Assembly: GCF_004217555.1 (NCBI RefSeq)
Contig: NZ_SHKW01000001.1
Span: 3,410,001-3,474,000, forward strand
Direction of reading: 5' to 3'
Origin: Edaphobacter modestus
GTDB lineage: Bacteria; Acidobacteriota; Terriglobia; Terriglobales; Acidobacteriaceae
Length of the DNA stretch: 64,000 nucleotides
The notes beneath the pieces were generated by a model. That model was not told the DNA's origin, searched no databases, and was given only the letters and a program-made list of their open reading frames with translations. The translations under genes were made by a program, and so were the position numbers. Position 1 is the first letter of the stretch, and each line of letters begins with the position of its first letter. Shown here one piece after another: positions 34,142-42,616 of this stretch.

Positions 34142-34531
34142 GTGGACGAGCCGATCTGGATGGACAAACCTGAGGTTCTGGTCGCACATTCCCGTCAACT
34201 GGCCGAACACGGCGGTTCAGACGGTATCCGCGACGAAGGCCTGCTCGAATCTGCACTGGGCAAACCGCACAACGTCTTTGCTTATGATGCGATGTGCGAT
34301 CTGCCGCGCCTGGCAGCGTCCTATGCCTTCGGTATTGCTCGTAACCATCCCTTCATCGACGGAAACAAGCGCACGGCCCTTGTCGTCTCCGAAACCTTCC
34401 TGCTTCTCAATGGCATCAGAATCGTCTCCTCTCCTGAAGAGAAGTACTTTACCTTCCTCCATCTCGCCGACGGCACCCTCACCGAAGACGAGTTAGCTAC
34501 GTGGTTCACCTCCCACGCTGTGGCCCTTTGA
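34142..34531 (+). CDS. doc: Death-on-curing (Doc) family toxin, Fic fold
   Basis: A 129-residue toxin of the Fic superfamily. The active-site loop HPFIDGNKR is at residues 69-77 with all Doc residues intact. Doc of phage P1 phosphorylates elongation factor Tu. The N-terminal AEHGGSDGIRDEGLLESALG is typical of the family. The start is GTG at 34142, directly after the antitoxin stop; ATG at 34160 would remove six residues. Classical Doc pairs with Phd, whereas the partner here is AbrB-type, a combination also seen elsewhere. The pair lies in the accessory insert between dnaG and rpoD. Confidence 0.92.
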   Translation: MDEPIWMDKPEVLVAHSRQLAEHGGSDGIRDEGLLESALGKPHNVFAYDAMCDLPRLAASYAFGIARNHPFIDGNKRTALVVSETFLLLNGIRIVSSPEEKYFTFLHLADGTLTEDELATWFTSHAVAL

Positions 34532-34558
34532 GGCTCTAAAATATTCATAGACCTGAAG

Positions 34559-34804
34559 ATGCCTCGCCACAAGACCACAGATCCCGGATATCGCAATAAG
34601 CATGGCCAGGTGGTCGTCTCTCGGACCGGCTTTCCCTCCGAGAGCTTTCCCGGTCAGACCATCTACCACCTTCGCTGTAGTCACTGCGGCCACGACTACG
34701 GCTCGAATGGCACAGACATTCATCTTCGCCGCTGTCCCAGCCATCAGGGAGGAGTTCGCGGCGAGCCACTTCGCACCCCGCCGCCGAATCTTTTTTCGGT
34801 CTGA
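34559..34804 (+). CDS. Small conserved zinc-ribbon-like protein
   Basis: An 81-residue protein starting at ATG 34559, 27 bp after the toxin gene. The central segment LRCSHCGHDYGSNGTDIHLR, followed by RCPSHQGG, has three Cys and several His in the spacing of a zinc ribbon. Similar YGxNGxDI...CPxxQGG proteins of about this length occur across many bacteria without known function. The N-terminus (DPGYRNKHGQVVVSRTGFPS) is basic. It may bind nucleic acid, but that is inference. It could belong to the same mobile insert as the toxin-antitoxin pair. Confidence 0.75.
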   Translation: MPRHKTTDPGYRNKHGQVVVSRTGFPSESFPGQTIYHLRCSHCGHDYGSNGTDIHLRRCPSHQGGVRGEPLRTPPPNLFSV

Positions 34805-35019
34805 GCCGTCTAAATTTGTGTGGTATCCTGTGATTCGCTGGGGAAGTGTGCCCTTGAATGCCCTGACCTCTTTGAAGGTCCGGCTGGCCAAAGCGGTCTA
34901 AACCGCTACCTGCTCCCTGCCCATTACGAAACAACCCAGGGATAACTCCGCCCGGATACCACCGAATGGTCTGAGCGGCATCCCACTAAAAAGATTATTT
35001 TGCAGGAGCGCGCACCCTC

Positions 35020-36723
<1,704 letters not shown>

Positions 36724-36747
36724 CCCAATACCACTGGAAACAGCAAA

Positions 36748-36784
36748 GAGAAGGCCGCGATTGCTCGCGGCCTTCTTCTTTTGT
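36748..36784 (+). terminator. Rho-independent terminator of rpoD
   Basis: GAAGGCCGCGA (36750-36760) and TCGCGGCCTTC (36765-36775) form a perfect 11-bp stem with a TTGC loop, followed by TTCTTTT. Confidence 0.93.
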
Positions 36785-36866
36785 CCATCAGAACTGCGGC
36801 AGAAGAGGTATACAATTCGGCGTGCACGGCGGGTCTCCTGAATTTTGAGTTTTCACGGAGGGAACG

Positions 36867-38291
36867 ATGCGCTTCTATTCCTATAGGGTCTGGCCGGTGG
36901 TTCTTGGTGCCGTACTATCATCGCTGACCGCATGCAAACAACAGACCCAGACGGGCACAAATGAAGCCGCGAACACGGCCCAGACGGCGGCGAAGGACGC
37001 ATACGTGTTCGGGTATCCCCTGGTGCTGATGGATGTCACCCGCGCCAAGATGACGAATGTTCCGACGGTGACGGCAATGGTTGCACCGATGGATCAGATG
37101 GCAAATATACGGGCGTTTCCGGACGCAACGTTTACCGATGTTGTAAGTCCTAACGCGGATACGTTGTATTCGACAGCGTGGCTCGATCTAAAGCAGGAGC
37201 CGATTGTGCTGAGCGTTCCGGATACGCACGGGCGCTACTACCTGATGGAGCTGCTGGATGGGTGGACGAATGTGATTCCATCGCCCGGAAAACGGACGAC
37301 AGGAACGGGTAAAGGAAACTTTGCCCTCACAGGGCCCGGCTGGTCGGGCAACCTGCCGGCCGGCATGAAGGAGATCAAGTCTCCGACTGCGTTGGTATGG
37401 GTGATTGGACGCACGCAGACGAACGGCAAGGCCGATTATGCGGCGGTGCATGCGATTCAGGATGGGTACAAGCTGACTCCGTTGAGCGCGTGGGGTAAGC
37501 CATACACTCCGCCGAAGGACATGCCGGTTGATCCCAAGGTCGATATGAAGACTGCGCCTGTGGAGGTGGTGGCGGCGATGGATGCGGCGACGTTCTTCAA
37601 CAGGCTGGCGATGCTGATGAAGGATAATCCTCCGGCTACGGCCGATGCGCCAATGGTAGCGAAGATGGCGAGCATTGGCATTGCGCCAGGGCAGCCGTTC
37701 GATCTGAACAAGAACGGAAGCGATGCGGCAAAGGCGATCTCCGATGGTCTGGATGAGGCGAAGAAGAGAGTGGTGGAGCTCGGCGGAAATCCGGGAATCG
37801 GCAAAGTTGTGAATGGATGGATGCTGTTGACTACGGGCATGGGCGACTGGGGCACCAACTATGATGCTCGCGCAGGAGTTGCAGTGGTAGGACTGGGAGC
37901 CAACCTGGCAGCAGACGCGTTCTATCCGTTGACGCGGGTGGATGGAGATGGCCAGCCACTCAATGGAGCGAACAAGTATGCTCTGCACTTCGACAAGGGG
38001 CAGACGCCACCCGTGAATGCGTTCTGGTCATTGACGATGTACAACGCCAAGCAGGCTTTTGTGGCCAATCCAATCAATCGCTATGCGATTGGGGACAGGG
38101 ACAAGCTGAAATTCAACAAGGATGGTTCGCTGGATATCTATGTTCAGCATGATTCTCCAGGGAAGGACAAGGAGTCGAATTGGCTGCCCGCGGACGCGGC
38201 CTCTTTTAACGTGGTGATGCGGATGTACTGGCCGAAGGAAACGGCGTTCAATGGGAGCTGGAATCCGCCGCCGATCAAGAAAATGGGTTGA
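36867..38291 (+). CDS. DUF1254/DUF1214 domain lipoprotein
   Basis: A 474-residue putative lipoprotein. The signal segment VWPVVLGAVLSSLTAC has the lipobox Cys near residue 23. The N-terminal half is DUF1254-like (KDAYVFGYPLVLMDVTRAKM; DVVSPNADTLYSTAWLDL; RYYLMELLDGWTNVIPSPG). The C-terminal part is DUF1214-like (NAFWSLTMYNAKQAFVANPI; WLPADAASFNVVMRMYWPKE). The family is common in soil bacteria, and its function is unknown. A TATACAAT -10 box lies about 55 bp upstream, and a GGAGGGA ribosome site precedes the ATG. Third codon positions are mostly G, T or A here, unlike the C-ending habit of the neighbours, which suggests separate ancestry. Confidence 0.88.
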   Translation: MRFYSYRVWPVVLGAVLSSLTACKQQTQTGTNEAANTAQTAAKDAYVFGYPLVLMDVTRAKMTNVPTVTAMVAPMDQMANIRAFPDATFTDVVSPNADTLYSTAWLDLKQEPIVLSVPDTHGRYYLMELLDGWTNVIPSPGKRTTGTGKGNFALTGPGWSGNLPAGMKEIKSPTALVWVIGRTQTNGKADYAAVHAIQDGYKLTPLSAWGKPYTPPKDMPVDPKVDMKTAPVEVVAAMDAATFFNRLAMLMKDNPPATADAPMVAKMASIGIAPGQPFDLNKNGSDAAKAISDGLDEAKKRVVELGGNPGIGKVVNGWMLLTTGMGDWGTNYDARAGVAVVGLGANLAADAFYPLTRVDGDGQPLNGANKYALHFDKGQTPPVNAFWSLTMYNAKQAFVANPINRYAIGDRDKLKFNKDGSLDIYVQHDSPGKDKESNWLPADAASFNVVMRMYWPKETAFNGSWNPPPIKKMG

Positions 38292-38301
38292 ACTCCGGAC
38301 C

Positions 38302-38330
38302 GGGTGCCCCATTCGAGCGAAGCTCGAACC
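38302..38330. repeat. Dispersed hairpin element, copy 3 (short form)
   Basis: GGGTGCCCCA is joined directly to TTCGAGCgaaGCTCGAA and CC. Hairpin A is missing. It lies after the DUF1254 gene. Confidence 0.75.
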
Positions 38331-38331
38331 C

Positions 38332-38460
38332 CTAAGCCACAACCTCCAGCCCCTTCTTCTCCACTAGGCTCAGCTGCTTCAGCGAAGCTCCCTGCGGATG
38401 CTTCTCTCCGTTCTCCCACTTGAGTTGGGAATATAACCGATGGTTCTGTGTTTTTCTCAT
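38332..38460 (-). pseudogene. C-terminal remnant of an XRE-type HTH regulator/antitoxin
   Basis: On the minus strand a short frame from ATG 38460 to a TAG at 38334-38332 encodes a tail with QLKWENGEKHPQGASLKQL followed by SLVEKKGLEVVA. This matches the end of small XRE/HigA-like proteins, where the last helix of the HTH carries the (S)xWExGxxxPxG motif. The first HTH helices are missing, so it is read as a truncated relic. The start of the NTF2-like gene (38476) lies immediately beyond it. A second, more decayed copy of the last 13 residues is at 38938-38980. Confidence 0.55.
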
Positions 38461-38475
38461 CGGGGACATCATCGA

Positions 38476-38847
38476 ATGACAACACTGATGCAGACATCTG
38501 CAATTGAAGCAAAAGAAGTTGTGCTAAAGCTTGGGATGGCAATCAATGACGAGAGCTTTCAGCAGGCCAGAAGATATGTCAGCGACGACATGAAGTACGT
38601 CGGTCCCTTTGGCTCCCGCATTGGAGCCGAAGCATATCTTCAGGAAATTGAACATCTTCGCCTGAAATTCGATATTCAAAAGATCTTTGCTGATGGCAAT
38701 GATGTATGCGTAATGTATGACATTACCGTGTCAGGTATCACGCTCTTTGCCTGCGGCTGGTTTCAGGTTACGGACGGAAAGGTCAGGTCACTAAGAGTAA
38801 CTTTTGACCCTCGGCCTCTTCTTCCTGAATCTGACGCAAGCATATAA
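38476..38847 (+). CDS. NTF2-like (SnoaL-type) small protein
   Basis: A 123-residue protein starting at ATG 38476. It has the cone-shaped alpha+beta pattern of the NTF2/SnoaL superfamily: VLKLGMAINDESFQQARRYV, the YVGPFGSRIGAEAYLQEI segment, then strands DVCVMYDITVSG and GWFQVTDGKVRSLRVTFDP. Such proteins may be isomerases, hydrolases or ligand binders; no catalytic pair is certain. Its base composition is lower in GC than most neighbours. It is flanked by two fragments of the same XRE gene tail, each joined to a hairpin repeat, so it may have arrived as a cassette. Confidence 0.78.
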   Translation: MTTLMQTSAIEAKEVVLKLGMAINDESFQQARRYVSDDMKYVGPFGSRIGAEAYLQEIEHLRLKFDIQKIFADGNDVCVMYDITVSGITLFACGWFQVTDGKVRSLRVTFDPRPLLPESDASI

Positions 38848-38875
38848 TTCGGCCCGCTCGAGCGCATCCTCACGC

Positions 38876-38936
38876 CGGGTGCCCTATTCATGCGGCTTCC
38901 TCGCATGAGTAGGTTCATTCGAGCAAAGCTCGAACC
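38876..38936. repeat. Dispersed double-hairpin element, copy 4 (stem-compensated)
   Basis: Hairpin A is GCCCTATTCATGCG / CGCATGAGTAGG. Relative to copy 2 the left-arm C-to-T change is matched by a right-arm G-to-A change, so pairing is kept. Hairpin B is TTCGAGCaaaGCTCGAA. Confidence 0.78.
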
Positions 38937-38937
38937 T

Positions 38938-38980
38938 CTAAGCACAACATCCAGTCCCTTCTTCTCCACCTTCTCCGTTC
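38938..38980 (-). pseudogene. Second decayed fragment of the same XRE tail
   Basis: On the minus strand it encodes EKVEKKGLDVV, matching VEKKGLEVV of the remnant at 38332-38460. A one-base loss before the stop shifts the frame. As in the first copy it directly adjoins a TTCGAGC hairpin. Confidence 0.45.
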
Positions 38981-38993
38981 GAAGGCCCCACGT

Positions 38994-39218
38994 TCAGCCC
39001 TCTTCCCCACGCTTCTTAATCACAAGCTCATCCACCGTAAGCTTGCCGATGCTCAGCTCCTCGATCCTTCCTGTCCCTATGCCCAGAGCGCCGATCGCGA
39101 GCGCACCGATCGCCAGCGCTCCCACGGCCATCGCTCCGACCGCCGTCCCCACCACGGCCACGCCAACAATGGCCGCGCCCTTCAGTGCTGTCGCCTTCAG
39201 GCTGCGTCTGCGCATCAT
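38994..39218 (-). CDS. Small Gly/Ala-repeat membrane-associated protein
   Basis: A protein of 73-74 residues; the start is ATG 39218 or 39215, since the longer frame runs into a hairpin repeat. After a basic N-terminus (MMRRRSLKAT) comes a long run of pentad-like repeats (VGALAIGALAIGALGIGTG) and a closing IEELSIGKLTVDELVIKKR. This is the pattern of a widespread small family of unknown function with xALAIGxLAIG repeats and a final xLxVDELVV strand. The repeats may form a short beta-helix or membrane hairpin. The gene is bracketed by two repeat elements. Confidence 0.6.
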   Translation of the reverse strand: MMRRRSLKATALKGAAIVGVAVVGTAVGAMAVGALAIGALAIGALGIGTGRIEELSIGKLTVDELVIKKRGEEG

Positions 39219-39236
39219 GCAGACGATCTTACTCCG

Positions 39237-39305
39237 CCGGATGCCGCATTCATGACGCGGCCTCATCGCGACATGAGTGGGATCATTCGAGCGAAGCTCG
39301 AACCC
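39237..39305. repeat. Dispersed double-hairpin element, copy 5
   Basis: A GCCGCATTCATG ... CATGAGTGGG hairpin is followed by ATCA and then TTCGAGCgaaGCTCGAA plus CCC. It lies just upstream of the small repeat-protein gene. Confidence 0.75.
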
Positions 39306-39577
39306 GTTGTTGCGATCTCACAAACCAATTACCCATTCTATGAGGAGTTGTTTCCTGTTACGTCGCCTCCCTACCGTGCGGGCCTCCCGCCGGTCCAGCG
39401 ATAACGCGCCCCACCCCGTATTTCCCTACCCGGCAGTTACCTACAAAATCCTGCGAAAACAAAGGCAGATTCCGCTGTCAAGCCCCAAAATCGTGCAAAT
39501 CATTCAAAACAAACATGATCTACCGTGCCGATTAGCTCCCCTCAGCCTGCTACACTTGAAAAAGATCAGAAAATGCA

Positions 39578-39607
39578 ATGGCCCCGGGGAGAACACCTCG
39601 GGGCCAT
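39578..39607 (-). terminator. GC hairpin inside composite element E2
   Basis: ATGGCCCCG (39578-39586) pairs with CGGGGCCAT (39599-39607). On the minus strand it is followed by TGCATTTTC and lies about 120 bp after the phosphatase stop, so it could end that transcript. The direction is uncertain. Confidence 0.5.
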
Positions 39608-39730
39608 CCTGTTTGTTTTCAATATTTTGACCCTTAAACCCTTTATCCTCAATATTTTGGCGCTCAAGTATCCCGATAAACCTAAAGGAATGAATATTTT
39701 ACGAGAAACAAGGGGGAGGGGGTGGACAAG

Positions 39731-41140
39731 TCAACCAGCGGTCCCAACGGTTCTGGTGCCGTTCGTGACGCGTTTGATCACCACCGCAGTCAGATCGTCG
39801 ATCTGCCTGGTTCCATTCGCAAAGGCCTTCACTGCGCTGTAGAGCTCCGCGATGATCTCCTCTGGAGAAAGATGCCGCGACTCGCGAATCGTCCTGGTCA
39901 TTCTCTCGTCGCCGAACTGTTCTCCGTCTGCATTTTCCCATTCGAAGAATCCATCGGTGGCCAGCACCACCATATCTCCGCAGTCCAGATCCAGAATCAC
40001 GGGTTCCCCCGCATTCAAGTCAGGCAGGAGTCCCAGCGGAATCGCCTGAGCGGCGAACTCCTGAAAGGCATCGCGGGCCGATGAGTACACAAACAGAGGC
40101 CCATGTCCGGCGGAGATCAACTCCACTCTGCCATTGTTGTTCGAACAGACCGCAGCCACAAACGTCGCAAAACTGCCGGAAGGAAGGTCTTCCCCGAAGT
40201 ACTGGTTGATGTGCTGCATCGCCCTCACAACATCATCATGCGTATCGAAGCTCGATCTCGCATAAGCGCGGCATACGGAAGCGAGAAGTGCCGGCCCGAT
40301 GCCGTGCCCCGTGACGTCCGCCAGCGTGACGACAAGACGGCCGTCTCTCAACTTCTTCCAATCGAAGTAATCACCACCCGTTGCATCGGCGGGCAGATTC
40401 CAACCGCTGATCTCCATCCCTTCGATGATAGGGCGAGTCCTCGGCAAAAGAGATTGTTGAATCGACCGGGCAATCTCCAGATCATGCTCAACCTCTTTCA
40501 GCTGGCGTTGCATCTCGGCCTCGCGCAGAGCTGCCTGCACATGCTTGCGAATCTCTCCGCTCACCATTCCCGCGAGAAAGCCGCTCGCCAGCAGGATCGC
40601 CGCGTAGAACCCAACGGCCGTCTGAGTCGCCGAATGCTGGCTCAGATTTTCAAGGCTCGGACGCCATCCCAGGGAATACGCGCTCGCCAGAAAGCCAAGC
40701 GCCGCTGCTATTCCCGCAATCTGCGAGACCCGCGGATTCAGCCGCAGAACCGAGAGCAGGATCAACGGAAAAAACGCGAGCACCCACGGCGTTGCCAGCG
40801 CCCTGTACTCCGCCGCCAGCCGCGGACTGGAAAAATACGCGATGCCCAGCGCCGGCACCGCAATCTCCAGAATGATGTTGAACAGCCACAGCGCACGAGG
40901 AAGATCGTGCCCTGTCTTCAGTGCCTTCGTGACGACCGACAAGGTCCATAGCTCGTACGCCACTACCAGCAGCAGAACGAATACACCCCACGGACTCATG
41001 TGTGATCCAAAAACGACGATGCGAACTGCCGTCGCGACCGCGAACACAAGCAGGAACGCCGTTATGCCATAGATACGACGCCGTTCACTCTGAAGAAGTG
41101 CTTTACGGAAGGCCAGAGAATCTACCTGTGCATCGTTCAT
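39731..41140 (-). CDS. SpoIIE-type PP2C phosphatase with N-terminal membrane domain
   Basis: A signalling phosphatase of 469 residues. ATG at 41140 is used; GTG at 41152 would add four residues. The N-terminal half has about six hydrophobic segments (GITAFLLVFAVATAVRIVVF; WGVFVLLLVVAYELWTLSV). A linker coiled coil with ARSIQQSLLPRTRP follows, then the PP2C/SpoIIE catalytic domain with metal-binding motifs DATGGDYFDW, LADVTGHGIGPALLAS, DMVVLATDGFFEWEN and IDDLTAVVIKR. Such proteins usually dephosphorylate anti-anti-sigma factors in partner-switching control of stress sigma factors. No partner STAS or kinase gene is adjacent. A 2 x 21-bp tandem repeat lies just upstream of the start. Confidence 0.92.
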   Translation of the reverse strand: MNDAQVDSLAFRKALLQSERRRIYGITAFLLVFAVATAVRIVVFGSHMSPWGVFVLLLVVAYELWTLSVVTKALKTGHDLPRALWLFNIILEIAVPALGIAYFSSPRLAAEYRALATPWVLAFFPLILLSVLRLNPRVSQIAGIAAALGFLASAYSLGWRPSLENLSQHSATQTAVGFYAAILLASGFLAGMVSGEIRKHVQAALREAEMQRQLKEVEHDLEIARSIQQSLLPRTRPIIEGMEISGWNLPADATGGDYFDWKKLRDGRLVVTLADVTGHGIGPALLASVCRAYARSSFDTHDDVVRAMQHINQYFGEDLPSGSFATFVAAVCSNNNGRVELISAGHGPLFVYSSARDAFQEFAAQAIPLGLLPDLNAGEPVILDLDCGDMVVLATDGFFEWENADGEQFGDERMTRTIRESRHLSPEEIIAELYSAVKAFANGTRQIDDLTAVVIKRVTNGTRTVGTAG

Positions 41141-41164
41141 AGGTCGGATCACGCGCCGCTCTAA

Positions 41165-41206
41165 GATTTTTGAGAAATGCCCTGCGATTTTTGAGAAATG
41201 CCCTGC
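41165..41206. repeat. Exact 2 x 21-bp tandem repeat upstream of the phosphatase
   Basis: Two perfect head-to-tail copies, each GATTTTTGAGAAATGCCCTG plus C, at 41165-41185 and 41186-41206. They end 25 bp upstream of the ATG at 41140. The 21-bp period equals two helical turns, which would suit paired regulator binding. Confidence 0.8.
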
Positions 41207-41290
41207 CGTGAAACATATGCCTTCCTTCGTGAGGAGTAAAGAGGAACTCGCGCCTGGACAGGAAGCCAGGGGACTGTAACGTGTTCAGCT

Positions 41291-41335
41291 ATGGTCCGCA
41301 TCCTGGCCACTATCCTCCTCGCCTGCTTCATGGGA
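41291..41335 (+). pseudogene. Orphan signal-peptide start resembling the downstream amidohydrolase
   Basis: ATGGTCCGCATCCTGGCC starts a frame MVRILATILLACFMGPV. It closely resembles the amidohydrolase start at 42617 (MLRILAATFLACALSAHA). Beyond about 41330 the sequence is the antisense of the reductase gene, so only the first 15 or so codons of the old gene remain. Confidence 0.4.
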
Positions 41336-42392
41336 CCAGTCGGTCCTCTCTCAACTTTTCGAATAGCTCGAAGAAACTCTCGTCTGTGGGTTGATAGACG
41401 GTGAAGCCCAGTTTGCGGCTCTTCGACATGTCCGTGACCACTTCGAGCGGACGACCCAGGTCGGCGTCGGTATGCCAGGCCGAGGCGAGCACGTTCAGAT
41501 CGTCTTCAGCCAGACCATACCTGGCGGCGATCTGCTTCCAGATTGGCGCAGCGTCGGCAAGCTGCTTCTCCAGCGGGATGCCTTCCCCTTCCAACTCCGC
41601 TGCCTCTACGCCAAACCATCCGGCGATGCGCTTCCACATCCAGTTCCAGCGGAAGACGTCACCATTTACCACGTTGAATGCCTGGTTGCGAGCCGCTGGT
41701 GTGCTCGCGGCCCAGAGCAGATGCTTTGCCAGCACGCCCGCATCGGTCATGTCGGTCAGGCTCTTCCACTGCACGGAGGAGCCGGGGAATTGCATGGGCT
41801 TGCCCAACTCCTTGCAGATGCTGGCGTAAACCGCCAGCGTCGTACCCATGTTCATGGCGTTGCCGACGGCGTAGCCAATGATGGTGTGCGGTCGGTGGAT
41901 GCTCCAGCTGTAGCCATCGCGCGCCGCAGCAGCGAAGACCTCATCCTCCTGCGCGTAGTAGAAGTTTTCAAGATCCAGCCGTTGCTGCTCTTCACGAAAG
42001 GGAGTGGAGGGCAGGCTGCCCTTGCCATAGGCCTCGAAGGGTCCAAGATAGTGCTTTAGACCCGTGACCAGCGCTACATGCTCCACCGACTTTGCCCCGG
42101 AGACGGCGTCCAGCACATTGCGAACCATGCCGGCGTTGACGCGGATGTTTTCCGCCTCAGTCTGCTGCCGCAGCCAGGTGGCAAGGAAGATATGCGTTGG
42201 CTTTACGTCCTTGAGAGCGGCGTCAACGGCAGCTGCATCCTGCAGGTCTACGGCGACAGGAACGATGCCCTCGCGTTGCCCGGGGCGGCGCGCCATACCG
42301 TAGACCGTCCAGTCCCTCTCGGCGATCAATCGATCTGCCAGGTTGCGGCCTACGATTCCTGAAACTCCAACGATCAATGCTGTCTTTTTCAT
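41328..42392 (-). CDS. NAD(P)-dependent SDR, PRISE (progesterone 5-beta-reductase/iridoid synthase)-like
   Basis: A 354-residue extended short-chain dehydrogenase. The start is ATG 42392 after a GAGG ribosome site. It carries the PRISE signatures: nucleotide-binding ALIVGVSGIVGRNLADRL, MARRPG, VTGLKHYLGPFEAYG, the catalytic Tyr in ENFYYAQEDEVF, and WSIHRPHTIIGYAVGNAMNM. Plant homologs reduce enone bonds in steroids or iridoids. In bacteria the substrate is unknown, but an activated enone is likely. Its 3' end cuts into an orphan signal-peptide fragment, suggesting insertion. Confidence 0.88.
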   Translation of the reverse strand: MKKTALIVGVSGIVGRNLADRLIAERDWTVYGMARRPGQREGIVPVAVDLQDAAAVDAALKDVKPTHIFLATWLRQQTEAENIRVNAGMVRNVLDAVSGAKSVEHVALVTGLKHYLGPFEAYGKGSLPSTPFREEQQRLDLENFYYAQEDEVFAAAARDGYSWSIHRPHTIIGYAVGNAMNMGTTLAVYASICKELGKPMQFPGSSVQWKSLTDMTDAGVLAKHLLWAASTPAARNQAFNVVNGDVFRWNWMWKRIAGWFGVEAAELEGEGIPLEKQLADAAPIWKQIAARYGLAEDDLNVLASAWHTDADLGRPLEVVTDMSKSRKLGFTVYQPTDESFFELFEKLREDRLVP

Positions 42393-42513
42393 TTCAACCC
42401 TCAGCTCCCCAAACCGGTTCTCCACTAGCATCTACTACCACTGTGGAGTCTTTCAGATGATGGAACAAGTCATCGGGTATCCAGCCCATGATCCCAGTTG
42501 TGCCAGGGGTTCG

Positions 42514-42530
42514 TTCGAGCGAGGCTCGAA
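42514..42530. repeat. Dispersed hairpin element, copy 6 (hairpin B only)
   Basis: TTCGAGCgagGCTCGAA lies upstream of the amidohydrolase; the stem is intact and one loop base is changed. Confidence 0.65.
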
Positions 42531-42603
42531 TTCCACCTCGCTAATTCAGCGTGGCTACTGAATCAGGCCAGGAGGATGTGGCGACCCTACGGCTCCATTT
42601 GGC

Positions 42604-42616
42604 TATACTCCCAACT
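42604..42616 (+). promoter_or_regulatory. -10 box close to the amidohydrolase start
   Basis: TATACT at 42604-42609 is followed by seven bases and then ATG at 42617. There is no ribosome site, so the mRNA is probably leaderless. Confidence 0.42.

Larger units (their letters stand above)
39219..39730. other. Gene-free region with a hairpin element and composite element E2
   Basis: It contains double-hairpin copy 5 (39237-39305), then composite element E2: GTCAAGCCCCAAAA (39477), TGCCGATTAG...TGCTACACTTGAAAAA (39525-39563), a GC hairpin (39578-39607) and the AT-rich TCAATATTTTGACCC tail (39619). It ends in a GGGGGAGGGGG tract that runs to the stop of the phosphatase gene. No coding frame is credible. 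Confidence 0.6.

Noticed and set aside
34805-35019. Possible tRNA or small RNA before rpoD
   Set aside because: No TPsiC-loop consensus and no four-arm fold could be drawn. Treated as a promoter/leader region.
41165-41206. CRISPR-like repeat
   Set aside because: Only two abutting copies with no spacers; a tandem duplication, not an array.
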